In this document: in pieces, positions 33,134 through 41,433 of the stretch
Layout: every line of letters begins with the position of its first letter
Numbering within the stretch: the first letter of the stretch is position 1
Source: JBGAKG01 sp044224495
Lineage (GTDB): Bacteria; Myxococcota_A; Polyangia; Polyangiales; Polyangiaceae
Direction of reading: 5' to 3'
DNA: 64,000 bases
Assembly: GCA_044224495.1 (NCBI GenBank)
Contig: JBGAKG010000023.1
Location: 62,001 to 126,000 of the forward strand
Notes under the pieces: generated by a model
The model's database searches: none
Told to the model about the DNA's origin: nothing
Seen by the model: only the letters and a program-made list of their open reading frames with translations
Made by a program: the position numbers and the translations under genes

Positions 33134-35553
33134 TTCTGCGACCCCGTTCCTTGTGCCTTGTCCTTTTCGTCGTTCGCGTCGTCGAGGACCTCACGCAGCT
33201 CCTCGTCGAGCAGCTGCTCCTGGCGCGCGCGCTCCGTCTGGAGACTGCGCACGCGATCGAGCTCCTCTTCGCGAACCTCCCACGCCTGCTCGGTGATCCC
33301 GACGTCCGCGCGGAGGACGATGTTCCGAATCTTGTCGCGCACCATGCCGAAGTTGCGCTGCGCGACCTGGCCGACGAGATCCTTCGCTTCGTTGTCGAGC
33401 TTCTCGAGCTGCGTCTTGTAGCTCGCGATGTTCGCCGCCTCGGCGTCGATCTTCTGCTTGAGCTCCGAGGTGCGGGCTGCGACCTGCGCTTCGAGCTGGC
33501 CGAACGAAGCGTTCAGCTGATCTTCTTGGGCGCGGATCTGGGTGAGGATGCCTTGAACGCGCTGCGCGTACGCCTGCGCGTCACGCCCCCCTGCCCCGCT
33601 CGCGGCGAGCTGGACCTCGCGCTCGAGGAGATCGCGGAACTGCCCGCGAACGAACGCGTCGTTCTGGTAGCGCGCGTCGCCGAGGCCGACCTGCGCCCGC
33701 CCGACCTCGATCTGGCGGCGCAACGTCCCGACTTGCTCGCGGTAGTCCTTGAGGAGCTTCTCGTTCGCGTCGATCTCGTCGTTGAAGCGACGGAGCGTCT
33801 CCGGATCGCGCGCCACGCCGCGCTGCGCGTCTTCCTTCAGCATGCGGCGGAGGCCGTTCACGACCGCCTGGAGCTGGTCGATCTCGAGCTGGCCGCGGCT
33901 CAGGTTCTGCGAGACGGTGTTCCACTGCGCCATGCCCGCTTGATCGCGCTCGGCGAACGCGCCTGAGGTCGTCGGGAGCGCACCGATGTCGTTCATCACC
34001 CGGCGCCGCTGTTCGCGCGCCTGGCCAATCTCGCCGGACAAGTCACTCGGCTCCTCCGCGTCGAGGCCCTTCGCGATGTCGAGCCGAGCTTGGGAGAGAC
34101 GGTTGATGAGACCGAGCGCGAGCTCTTCGCCCGCGAGGAGCTCGGGAAACGCGCGAACGCGGTTCGACGCGCTCGTGAGCGCGTTGAGCTTCTCGATGAG
34201 GAGCTCCGAGTCCTTGATGAGCTTCTTGCACTGGTTGACGTCGTCGATGACGGCGAACGCCATCGGACCGTCTTCCATCTCGCGCGCCCACTTGATCGTG
34301 ACCGGCGGGAGCGAGTCCTTCGTGTCGAGCGCGTCGAGCTCCTGCGAAGAGAGCTTCTCGTAGTAGACGGCGGGGTCCTTCGTCGAATCGAGGAAGCTGT
34401 CCACGCGCTGGCGCATCGGGTCGTACTGCTCGCGCACGCTCGTGTAGAGCTGGAGCGCCTTGTCGAACGCGCCCGCGCGGAGCAGGAGGTCGGCGCGGAG
34501 GAGCGTGCCGTCCGCGATGAAGCTCGAGTCCGGGTTCGCGATCGAGAGGACCTCGAGCGCGCGCTCGGCGCGCTGCACGTCGCCGAGGCGCACGTACACC
34601 CACGCGAGCTCGTAGAGCATCGTGTCGAACTCGGGCGACTCGCGCCCGACCTTCGAGTACGCCTCGCTCGCGAGCTGGAACTGCTCCATCTCGTACGAGA
34701 GGCGGCCGATCGCCATCCACGCGAGGTCGATGACGTGACGGTGCTCCTCGGTGTCGGGCGGGAGATCCGTCACCTGCTTGAAGACGTCGATCGCGCCCTT
34801 GTACTGCCCGAGGGGGACCGGCGCCGGCGTCCCGTTGGTGCTCGGCGGCGCGGCGGGGATGGCCGCCTGCGCTTCCTTCATCGCGATCAGGCCGAGGTAG
34901 TACTTCGCCTGGTGCGTGAAGACGGCGTTGAGGGGCACGCTCGAGAACGCGGACTTCGCGTCCCCGAAGCTCTTCTTGGCGTAATAGGCGCGGCCCTTCG
35001 CGTACGTGAGCGCGGCGTCCGCGGTGCCCGTCGGCACGAGGCCGAGGTTCTGGAACACCTCGTCGAGCGAGTCGATGTCCCCGATCCGGATCGAGACGTC
35101 CACCAGGCGCGCGAGCGCGCGCGCGACCCACGGCTGGAACCGCGGCTCGGTGCCGCGCTTGACGATCGCGCGGTAGTCGCGCCGCGCCGAGAGGTACTCG
35201 CCGGAGGCGTAGAACGTCTCGCCGCGCAGCCACAGCGCGTCGGTGTAGGACGGCGTGTTGGGATAGCCCTCGATGATCTCGCTGAAGACGACGAGCGCGT
35301 GCTCGTAGTCCTTCGAGCGGAAGAGCAGCTCGCCGTTCGCGAGCCGCGCTTCGACGCTCAGCTGTTCGCCCTTCGCCTTGTCGATGGCGCTCTGGACGCT
35401 GCCGCTCTCCCGGCTGACCGCGGAGAGCTCGTTCTGTGCGCGCGTGATCGAGTCGTCACTCCCCGCCTGTGCGAGCCCCGCCCAACCGAGCGAAGCCGAG
35501 ACGACGAGAGCGAACGCGACGCGCGCGCGGAGTACGCGCGAGCGGTGCTTCAC
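33130..35553 (-). CDS. Large exported TPR and coiled-coil protein
   Basis: This 807-aa protein has a signal peptide (MKHRSRVLRARVAFALVVSASLGWAGLAQA, ~30 residues). Residues ~40-400 are TPR-like (LFRSKDYEHALVVFSEIIEGYP; YLSARRDYRAIVKRG; VYVRLGDVQRAERALEVLSIANP; YDALQLY-type pairs). Residues ~460-800 are long Glu/Gln/Arg-rich coiled coils (SRGQLEIDQLQAVVNGLRRM; DEIDANEKLLKDYREQVGTL). The GTG start at 35553 overlaps the upstream stop and has GGAGG at 35558-35562. The next gene starts in an ATGA overlap. It is probably a periplasmic scaffold in the same complex as its neighbours. Confidence 0.8.
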   Translation of the reverse strand: MKHRSRVLRARVAFALVVSASLGWAGLAQAGSDDSITRAQNELSAVSRESGSVQSAIDKAKGEQLSVEARLANGELLFRSKDYEHALVVFSEIIEGYPNTPSYTDALWLRGETFYASGEYLSARRDYRAIVKRGTEPRFQPWVARALARLVDVSIRIGDIDSLDEVFQNLGLVPTGTADAALTYAKGRAYYAKKSFGDAKSAFSSVPLNAVFTHQAKYYLGLIAMKEAQAAIPAAPPSTNGTPAPVPLGQYKGAIDVFKQVTDLPPDTEEHRHVIDLAWMAIGRLSYEMEQFQLASEAYSKVGRESPEFDTMLYELAWVYVRLGDVQRAERALEVLSIANPDSSFIADGTLLRADLLLRAGAFDKALQLYTSVREQYDPMRQRVDSFLDSTKDPAVYYEKLSSQELDALDTKDSLPPVTIKWAREMEDGPMAFAVIDDVNQCKKLIKDSELLIEKLNALTSASNRVRAFPELLAGEELALGLINRLSQARLDIAKGLDAEEPSDLSGEIGQAREQRRRVMNDIGALPTTSGAFAERDQAGMAQWNTVSQNLSRGQLEIDQLQAVVNGLRRMLKEDAQRGVARDPETLRRFNDEIDANEKLLKDYREQVGTLRRQIEVGRAQVGLGDARYQNDAFVRGQFRDLLEREVQLAASGAGGRDAQAYAQRVQGILTQIRAQEDQLNASFGQLEAQVAARTSELKQKIDAEAANIASYKTQLEKLDNEAKDLVGQVAQRNFGMVRDKIRNIVLRADVGITEQAWEVREEELDRVRSLQTERARQEQLLDEELREVLDDANDEKDKAQGTGSQK

Positions 35554-36371
35554 TTGGCCTCCCCCGAGGAAGCAGGGGCCGCGCTCCCCGCGGCGGCAGC
35601 ACCGGCACCGAGCGCCGCGACCTTCTCCTTCCACTGGATCTTCGGGCGATCCTGGAGGGCGGTCGTCACGCCGCCGTCCTCGTACGAGGTGGCGGTGATC
35701 GAGAGCGTCTTGCCCTCGACGACGGTGAACGAGTGGCTCGACTTCACCTCGAACTTGTAGCCCTTGAGGTAGGTGAAGACGCCGTAGCCGTTGCCCTGGA
35801 AGTTGAGGACGACGTTGACGGTGTGATCGCCCGGCGGGACCGAGCCCGTGAAGACCGGGATGTCCTTCTGGTCGGCGAGCGCGCCGGTGTCGTCGGCGCG
35901 GTTGTACTGAACCGCACCGTCGAGGACGAAGAGCGCCTTCACGAGGCGGAACGCGCTCGACATCTCGTTGTGGTACGAGATTTCGGCTCGCGAGCCCGCG
36001 GCACCACCGCTGAGGATCGTGTCGGACAAGAGCGCCAAGCGCGTGTGGCTGCGGCGAATCTGATCCTTGAGCTCGTCGACGCGCGCCTCGAGATCGCGGA
36101 GGCGCACCGCGTAGGTCGCGCCGTCCATTCCGGCGGACGACGTGGGTGCGGTCGGCGCCGTCGCCGTCCCCGAAGACGCTGCGGTCGCGCTCGTCGCTGC
36201 AGACGCGGAAGTCGCCGGCGCTGCGCTGCCCGAGGGAGCACCGCTCGCCACGCTCGCGCTAGCGGAGCTCGCCGTCGTCGTCCCAGGCTTCCCGCCCGCT
36301 TGCGCGAGCACCGTGACGGAGAAGAGGGTCGGAACCGCGAGGGCCAAAAGCGTCATCCCGAAGCGTCGCAT
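35550..36371 (-). CDS. Exported Ala/Ser-rich protein with coiled coil and beta-rich C-terminus, first gene of the envelope operon
   Basis: This 273-aa protein has a signal peptide (MRRFGMTLLALAVPTLFSVTVLA), an Ala/Ser/Thr/Gly-rich low-complexity segment (~25-85), and a heptad region (YAVRLRDLEARVDELKDQIRRSHTRLALL). The C-terminal domain (~130-250) is predicted beta-sandwich (VPPGDHTVNVVLNFQGNGYGVFTYLKGYKFEVKSSHSF). Proteins like this are often annotated as dihydrolipoamide acetyltransferases because of the Ala-rich linker, but no lipoyl or catalytic motif is present. ATG 36371 has AAGGA eight bases upstream. Its stop overlaps the next GTG. The start faces the ECF sigma factor across 451 bases. 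Confidence 0.72.
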   Translation of the reverse strand: MRRFGMTLLALAVPTLFSVTVLAQAGGKPGTTTASSASASVASGAPSGSAAPATSASAATSATAASSGTATAPTAPTSSAGMDGATYAVRLRDLEARVDELKDQIRRSHTRLALLSDTILSGGAAGSRAEISYHNEMSSAFRLVKALFVLDGAVQYNRADDTGALADQKDIPVFTGSVPPGDHTVNVVLNFQGNGYGVFTYLKGYKFEVKSSHSFTVVEGKTLSITATSYEDGGVTTALQDRPKIQWKEKVAALGAGAAAAGSAAPASSGEAK

Positions 36372-36822
36372 GTCGATTGATCCTTCCAGTACGAAACAGG
36401 AGCCGAAGTGGCTCAACGATTCTGGTCCGACGAAGCAAGTCACCTTTGAACGCATGACCCGACGAGCGTTTTGGAAAACGCCTGACGTGCCCCGAGAACA
36501 GAGGATGACGCGCGGAGTCTAGTTTGCGTTCCGCCCTGGGCGCAACTGGAGTCGCGCACACGAAAATCGGGGGAAGCTGGGAGCGCAGGACGACCTCTCG
36601 TCCCGGCCAGGAGACCCGAAGAGCCTAGCACGGCGGTTCGACCCCGCCAGCGCGTTCCCCGCGCCCCGGCCCAGCTGTTCTATTGGGGCGGAGGCTGGAG
36701 CCTGGTAGGGTCGCCGTGGAGCAGCCCGTGGAAAAAAGATCCTCTTCGCCGCTCGAACGTCTTCTTTCCCAAGGAAAGGAAACGGGCGGTGTCACGGGCC
36801 GAATGTCGCGCATGGAGGGCGG
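36372..36822. other. Divergent intergenic region between envelope operon and ECF sigma factor
   Basis: This 451-base gap must hold the promoters of both the long minus-strand envelope operon and the plus-strand sigma factor. It contains the palindrome at 36466-36481. I found no confident -35/-10 pair and no clear GGAAC...CGTC ECF promoter. No convincing coding frame is present; the open frames here have poor composition. Confidence 0.6.
36466..36481. promoter_or_regulatory. Perfect inverted repeat GCGTTTT-GG-AAAACGC, candidate operator
   Basis: Seven-base arms with a two-base centre lie about 95 bases upstream of the first envelope gene start, in the shared regulatory region. The AT-rich arms stand out in this GC-rich sequence. 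A dimeric regulator site is plausible; the protein is unknown. Confidence 0.45.
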
Positions 36823-37431
36823 GTGATCGAGCCGAACGTCTCGGACGAGGCGCTCATGATCCGCTTCCAACGCGGCGATCGCGCCGCGTTCGCCGCCTTG
36901 GTGCGCCGGCATCAAGGGCCGGTCTTCAACTTCGCGCTGCGGCAGCTCCGCCTCAAGCCCGCGGCCGAGGACGTGGTTCAGGACACCTTCGTCCGCGTCG
37001 TACAGAACGCAGCCGATTTCAAGCACGAGGCACGCTTTTCGACGTGGCTCTACACCATCGCTCGCAACCTCTGCATCGATCACCTCCGGAAGGGCGCCTT
37101 GCGCAAGCATCCCTCGCTCGAAGAGAACCGACCGGGCGCCGATGGGGATGGCCCTTCGCTCGGCGAGCAGCTCCCGGACTCGAAGGCGAGCGTCGAGCGC
37201 GAAGCGACGGGAACCGAGCTCAAGGCGAAGATCGCCGCGGCGGTCGAGGAGCTCCCCGACGAGCAGCGCGAGGTCTTCCTCATGCGCGAGGTCGCGAACC
37301 TACCGTTCAAAGAGATCGCCGAGATCACCGGCGTGCCCGAGAACACCGTGAAGAGCCGTATGCGCTACGCCCTGGAGCGGCTCCAGGGAGCCTTGTCCGA
37401 CTACGAAGAGTATGCCCGCGCCCTGCGCTGA
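36823..37431 (+). CDS. ECF-type (extracytoplasmic function) RNA polymerase sigma factor
   Basis: This 202-aa sigma factor has region 2 (AEDVVQDTFVRVVQNAADF; FSTWLYTIARNLCIDHLRK, ~res 48-92) and region 4 (LPDEQREVFLMREVANLPFKEIAEITGVPENTVKSRM, ~res 143-181) with the usual helix-turn-helix. The linker is longer than in minimal ECFs and Gly/Asp-rich. GTG 36823 follows GGAGG (36814-36818) by four bases. The anti-sigma gene lies 55 bases downstream, so the pair should be co-expressed. The divergent envelope operon is an obvious candidate target but no recognisable binding site supports it. Confidence 0.93.
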   Translation: MIEPNVSDEALMIRFQRGDRAAFAALVRRHQGPVFNFALRQLRLKPAAEDVVQDTFVRVVQNAADFKHEARFSTWLYTIARNLCIDHLRKGALRKHPSLEENRPGADGDGPSLGEQLPDSKASVEREATGTELKAKIAAAVEELPDEQREVFLMREVANLPFKEIAEITGVPENTVKSRMRYALERLQGALSDYEEYARALR

Positions 37432-37486
37432 ACCGCTTGCGATTGGTCTCGAGAATCCCCACATTTCCTGAGAAAGCCTCACCCCG

Positions 37487-38704
37487 ATGGACTGCGAGAA
37501 GTTCGAAGCCAACCTGATCGACGAGCTCTATGGAGAGCTCGACGACGTCACGAGCGCGGCGATGAAACGCCACGCCGGGGGTTGCTCGCGGTGCGCCGGG
37601 CTTCTGGGGGGGCTCCGCGCCACGCGCAAGGTCGCCACGCTGCCGCTCGAGCCCGTGCCGGAGGGGCTCGAGGATCGCATCCTCGCCGCGGCGCGGGAGG
37701 CGCAGAAGGTCGTGCCGATGCGCTCGCGCGTCGCGACGTGGGTCTCTCGCGCCGGTGGCTGGGCGATGCGCCCGCAGACCGCGATGGCCGCGGTCTTCCT
37801 CCTCGCGATCGGCTCGAGCGTCGTGCTCATGAACAACCGCTCGCGCGATCAAGCTGCGCCGGCGAGCGCGGCCGTCCAAGGCAAGGGTTCGCCCGTCGCC
37901 GAGGATCGCGCGCCGAACGAGAGCGCCGCCGCGAGCGCGTTCACGGCCGCCGACAACGCGCACGGAACGCTCGGCAGCCCCACCCTCGCGCGCCCCCGCC
38001 TCGGCTTCGCCGACGATCTCACGCCGAAGGACAAGCTCGAAGAGGAGAAGCAGGGCCTCGATCCCAACGCCTACAACGGGGACGGGAAGCTCGATCGCGG
38101 GCTCGTGGCGAACGCCGCGCCCCCGGCCGGCGTTCCGGAGACGACGACGGTCTTGGGTGGCGCCGGCGCCGGCTCCGGCTGGGGCGGCGGGCAGACGGGC
38201 GCCTCGCAGCAGGCCTACGGGCCGGGCGGCGGCACCGTCTTCGAGTCCGCGATGAACGACTACCGCTCCAAGAACTACGACGAAGCGGCGCGTCGCTTCG
38301 ACACGCTCGCACCGACGGACCCGAACTCCGCGCTCTGGGCCGCGCGGAGCATCCGCGAGTCGAACGGTTGCGCTGCCGCGGTCGGTCGCTTCGATCAGAT
38401 CGCGCAGCGGGCGCCCGACACCCCCACCGCGTACGAGGCCACGCTCGACGCGGGTCGCTGCTACAAGCAGCTCGGTCAGACGGACCTCGCGCGCGCCCGC
38501 TTCGCGAAGCTCGCCGGAGTCCCTGCGTATGCGGCGCGCGCGCAGTCGGAGCTCGACTCCATCACGCCGACGGCCGCCGCCCGCGCGGCGACCAAGTCCG
38601 CACCTTCTCCGATGAAGCCGGTGGCGACGGCGACGGCGACGGCTGCGGCAAAGCCTCCACCTGCGGCGACCGGAAAGTCCGCCGTCTCGGCGGACTCGTA
38701 CTGA
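37487..38704 (+). CDS. Zinc-finger (ZAS) anti-sigma factor with TPR-like periplasmic part
   Basis: This is a 405-aa single-pass protein. The N-terminal anti-sigma zinc domain has Cys3 with His29, Cys33 and Cys36 (HxxxCxxC). A membrane helix at ~99-114 (AMAAVFLLAIGSSVVLM) separates it from a long periplasmic part: a low-complexity segment to ~240, then TPR-like helices (FESAMNDYRSKNYDEAARRFDTLAPTDPNSALWAA; YEATLDAGRCYKQLGQTDLARARF, ~res 253-340) and an Ala/Thr/Pro tail. The TPR-like part resembles the YbgF/CpoB C-terminus and could sense envelope proteins. The stop shares one base with the next ATG (TGATG). Confidence 0.85.
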   Translation: MDCEKFEANLIDELYGELDDVTSAAMKRHAGGCSRCAGLLGGLRATRKVATLPLEPVPEGLEDRILAAAREAQKVVPMRSRVATWVSRAGGWAMRPQTAMAAVFLLAIGSSVVLMNNRSRDQAAPASAAVQGKGSPVAEDRAPNESAAASAFTAADNAHGTLGSPTLARPRLGFADDLTPKDKLEEEKQGLDPNAYNGDGKLDRGLVANAAPPAGVPETTTVLGGAGAGSGWGGGQTGASQQAYGPGGGTVFESAMNDYRSKNYDEAARRFDTLAPTDPNSALWAARSIRESNGCAAAVGRFDQIAQRAPDTPTAYEATLDAGRCYKQLGQTDLARARFAKLAGVPAYAARAQSELDSITPTAAARAATKSAPSPMKPVATATATAAAKPPPAATGKSAVSADSY

Positions 38705-39279
38705 TGCCGCGCGTCGACGTCGGCGCGCGCTGGCGCGAGCACGACCTCGGCGTTGCACTCTCGGCAGAGGACCGGCGCGCGATCGACGCCTGCGAAGGCG
38801 CCCGCGCCGCGGTCGTCGAGCACAGCGCCGATGCCTCGCGCGATCTGTTCCACGCGCTCGCCGTCTACGGGCGCGCGCTCGCCGTCGCGGGCGCCTCACC
38901 TACCCTCGCCGCCGCCACGCTCGACGGTCTCGTCGCGGCGCTGGCCAGTGACGGCGGAGCCATGGCGCCTTGGGCGACCGCCGCCCGCTCCGCGATCGCC
39001 GAGGGCTTCGCGGCCGAGCGTGCGGACGCGGCCGCCCGCGCCATCGTGGCGAGCTGGAGCCCCGAGCGCTGCATCGTCCTCCTCGGCGAGGGTCGCGCGG
39101 CCGTGGCGTGCGGCATCCCGACGGACGAGCCCGAGGAGCTCCTCGCCTGGTCCGACGCGGTCGCGCGCAAGCTGGCGAAGGCACGGGTCCGGCGGGTGGT
39201 CCTCGACGAACGGGCCCCGGCCGCCCTCGTGAGTGCGCTCGACATCGCCGGGATCGCGGTCGAGCCCCGTTTGGTTTAG
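38704..39279 (+). CDS. Hypothetical protein coupled to the anti-sigma gene
   Basis: This 191-aa protein overlaps the anti-sigma stop (TGATG). It is soluble with Ala/Arg/Glu-rich helices and no signal peptide, membrane segment or cysteine cluster (two Cys only). The C-terminal third (PERCIVLLGEGRAAVACGIP... ARVRRVVLDERAPAALVSALDIAGIAVEPRLV) has an alternating strand-helix look. I do not recognise the family. Its coupling to the sigma/anti-sigma pair suggests it works with that regulon. Confidence 0.55.
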   Translation: MPRVDVGARWREHDLGVALSAEDRRAIDACEGARAAVVEHSADASRDLFHALAVYGRALAVAGASPTLAAATLDGLVAALASDGGAMAPWATAARSAIAEGFAAERADAAARAIVASWSPERCIVLLGEGRAAVACGIPTDEPEELLAWSDAVARKLAKARVRRVVLDERAPAALVSALDIAGIAVEPRLV

Positions 39280-39289
39280 AGTCTGGGAC

Positions 39290-41038
39290 ATGCTTGCTCG
39301 GTTTCGGACCGCCCGTGTCTTCCGTCCTGCCGTTCTCCTCGCCAGTGTCGGGGTCGGGATCGTCGCCTGCTCCAGCGGCGACGGCATTCACGTCGGGGTC
39401 GCCCCCACGATCACGTTTCCGAAGGGGCTCCTCGACGGCGTGACGCGCGTCAGCGTCACCGTGCTCGACGGCGCCGCGGGCGCCTCGTGCGATGCGAAGA
39501 CCGGCGTCGCGAGCGGCGGCGGCTCACCGCTCGCGTCGAAGGACCTCGGCACCACCGGCTGCGCAGCGGGCGCGAAATTCTGCGGCGACCTGCAGCTCGA
39601 AAAATCGGACGACACGCGCATCTTCGGGGCGCAAGCGTTCAACGCCGCGAGCAGCACGCCCGTCGCGACGGGGTGCGCCGTCGCGACCGTCAATCAGGAC
39701 AGCCTCTCGGTGAAGATCCAGATGCTGCGCTTCGTGCCGCCGTCCATGTGCGGCGGGAAGGTCAGCCCCGTGCCGGTCCAGTGCGCAGCGCCCGGGAGCG
39801 ACACCGACGTCGTGTGTGGCGCCGACTGCGTGAGCAAGGAGAACTACCTCTCCAAGGGCGACCTCACGACGACGAGCGACTCGAAGCAGAAGGTGAAGCC
39901 GTTCTTCGTCTGGCCAGCGGCCGCGTCGAGCCCGTTCCTGGGCTATTGGGGGGACCGTTCTCCCTCGGGCCGCACGCAGGTGGCGCTCCGCGTGATGTCG
40001 GACGACCTCCACCCGTACACGGCGCTCGGCACCGGCGTCGAGTCGGCGTCGTTCTTCCTCCCCGGCGACAACACCGGCAATTTCCCGCCCGTCGGCCAGC
40101 CCGGGAGCCAGTTCAACCCGACCGCTGCCATCTCCGGCGGCAAGGTCTACATCGCGTTCGAGGACAATCAGGCCGGCACGACGGCGATCAACCTCCGCAC
40201 GCAGACCGTCGCCGAGCTCGTGAAGAGCGATCAGGGCGCCGGCAACCCGGTGAAGATCAGCGACCCCGCCGGCGTCGCGCAAGCGAATCCCTCGATGGGC
40301 CTGAGCAGCGGCAAGCTGCTCGTCGCGTGGGAGAACGGCGCGAACCTCGTCGCGAAGACGGTCGACACGTCTGGAAACCTCGCCGGCGGAAACTGCGGCG
40401 CCGCGTGCAGCGCGCAGAAGACGATCGGCGCGGGCAAGAACGCCTTCGTCGTCGGCACCAGCAGCGGCTGGCTGGTCGCGTACCAGGCCGGCTCGGACAT
40501 CAAGCTCCAGCCCTTCGACGCCTCCGGCAACCCCGGCACCGAAGTGAAGGTCAACGACGGCAGCCACACCGGCAACCAGGAGCACCCCGGCGTCGCGGTC
40601 CTCCCCGACGGGAAAGTGGCGGTCGTATGGGCCGACACGGGCGCGCCCGGTGGCGCGGGCATCTTCGTGCAGCGCTTCGATTCGTCGCTGAAGCCGGTCG
40701 CCGGCGATCAGACGGTGCGCATCAACGCCCAGAACCTCGCCGACCAGTCCGTCCCGGCGGTCGCCGCGGGCAGCAACTACTTCGTGGCGGCGTGGGTGGA
40801 CAACGCGAGCGGCCACGTTCGCGCGCGGTACCTCGATGGTACGAACGGGTTCCTCTTCAACGCCGTGAACGGGCAGTCGACCGACTTCCAGGCCAGCATC
40901 GAAGACGGCCACCAGCGCACGAACCCGGCGGTCGTCGTCGGCGGCGCCGGCCCGTTCGTCGCGGTGGGTTGGCAGGACGACACGGGCGCTCCGGGTGCCT
41001 ACAAGGGCATCTTCGTCCGCCGCTTCCCGGTGCCCTGA
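39290..41038 (+). CDS. Beta-propeller-type lipoprotein with five tandem blade-like repeats
   Basis: This is a 582-aa lipoprotein: signal MLARFRTARVFRPAVLLASVGVGIVAC with a VAC lipobox (~Cys27). An N-terminal beta-rich domain with several cysteines (~30-200) is followed by repeating units of ~50-60 residues with the pattern N/HP-x-V/M-A-x-x-x-G-K-V-x-V-x-W-x-D. These occur at ~275 (NPTAAISGGKVYIAFEDN), ~332 (NPSMGLSSGKLLVAWENG), ~431 (HPGVAVLPDGKVAVVWAD), ~488 (VPAVAAGSNYFVAAWVDN) and ~545 (NPAVVVGGAGPFVAVGWQDD). The ATG at 39290 was preferred to the in-frame upstream start because it begins the signal peptide. It is convergent with the PilZ gene (eight-base gap). Surface role inferred, function unknown. 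Confidence 0.7.
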   Translation: MLARFRTARVFRPAVLLASVGVGIVACSSGDGIHVGVAPTITFPKGLLDGVTRVSVTVLDGAAGASCDAKTGVASGGGSPLASKDLGTTGCAAGAKFCGDLQLEKSDDTRIFGAQAFNAASSTPVATGCAVATVNQDSLSVKIQMLRFVPPSMCGGKVSPVPVQCAAPGSDTDVVCGADCVSKENYLSKGDLTTTSDSKQKVKPFFVWPAAASSPFLGYWGDRSPSGRTQVALRVMSDDLHPYTALGTGVESASFFLPGDNTGNFPPVGQPGSQFNPTAAISGGKVYIAFEDNQAGTTAINLRTQTVAELVKSDQGAGNPVKISDPAGVAQANPSMGLSSGKLLVAWENGANLVAKTVDTSGNLAGGNCGAACSAQKTIGAGKNAFVVGTSSGWLVAYQAGSDIKLQPFDASGNPGTEVKVNDGSHTGNQEHPGVAVLPDGKVAVVWADTGAPGGAGIFVQRFDSSLKPVAGDQTVRINAQNLADQSVPAVAAGSNYFVAAWVDNASGHVRARYLDGTNGFLFNAVNGQSTDFQASIEDGHQRTNPAVVVGGAGPFVAVGWQDDTGAPGAYKGIFVRRFPVP

Positions 41039-41046
41039 CTCCTCGA

Positions 41047-41433
41047 TCAGTTCGGGTCGCGCAGGTACGCGATCGCGTGGACGACGTCCACGAGCCGCTC
41101 GCGATCCTCGGCCGTGAGCTCGAGGAACCGCACCCCCATGCCGGGGTTCGGGTTGTCGCCGTCCGCACGCACGGGGTTCACCCACGCGACCTGGCCGCGG
41201 AGGTGGAACGCGTCGTGACCGGGCGGGCGGAAGGCCAGGTCCATCTCGGTACCGATCGCCAGCGGCTCCTCCGTCCGGATGAAGATGCCCATCGCGCTGA
41301 TGTTCGCGATCGACGCGTAGAGGAACGTGTCCTCCACCGTGCAATCGACCTCCCAGCTCACGGGCACGCGGTCGTAGATGCGCCGATCTTTCCCGCTGGC
41401 AGGCGGCTTCTCGTCGCGCTCGTCGTCCATCAT
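41047..41433 (-). CDS. PilZ domain protein (c-di-GMP binding)
   Basis: This 128-aa protein contains a complete PilZ domain: the RxxxR motif in RRIYDRVPVSWEVDC (~res 15-30), and the D/NxSxxG motif in IANISAMGIFIRT (~res 41-53) with Asn at the first place. It ends with a conserved helix (EDRERLVDVVHAIAYLRD). It therefore probably binds cyclic di-GMP. Its ATG at 41433 overlaps the stop of the membrane glycosyltransferase gene (ATGA). The AAGG four bases upstream favours this over the second ATG at 41430. Short PilZ adaptors often control a neighbouring envelope enzyme. Confidence 0.87.
   Translation of the reverse strand: MMDDERDEKPPASGKDRRIYDRVPVSWEVDCTVEDTFLYASIANISAMGIFIRTEEPLAIGTEMDLAFRPPGHDAFHLRGQVAWVNPVRADGDNPNPGMGVRFLELTAEDRERLVDVVHAIAYLRDPN

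Noticed and set aside
29075..33421. A 1448-codon plus-strand open frame
   Set aside because: It is antisense to the large TPR genes and arises from high third-position GC. Its translation is Arg/Val/Leu-rich without family motifs, whereas the minus frame has a signal peptide and TPR units.
35550..36371. Dihydrolipoamide acetyltransferase
   Set aside because: The Ala-rich linker alone suggests this; there is no lipoyl-Lys domain or catalytic HxxxD motif, and a signal peptide is present.
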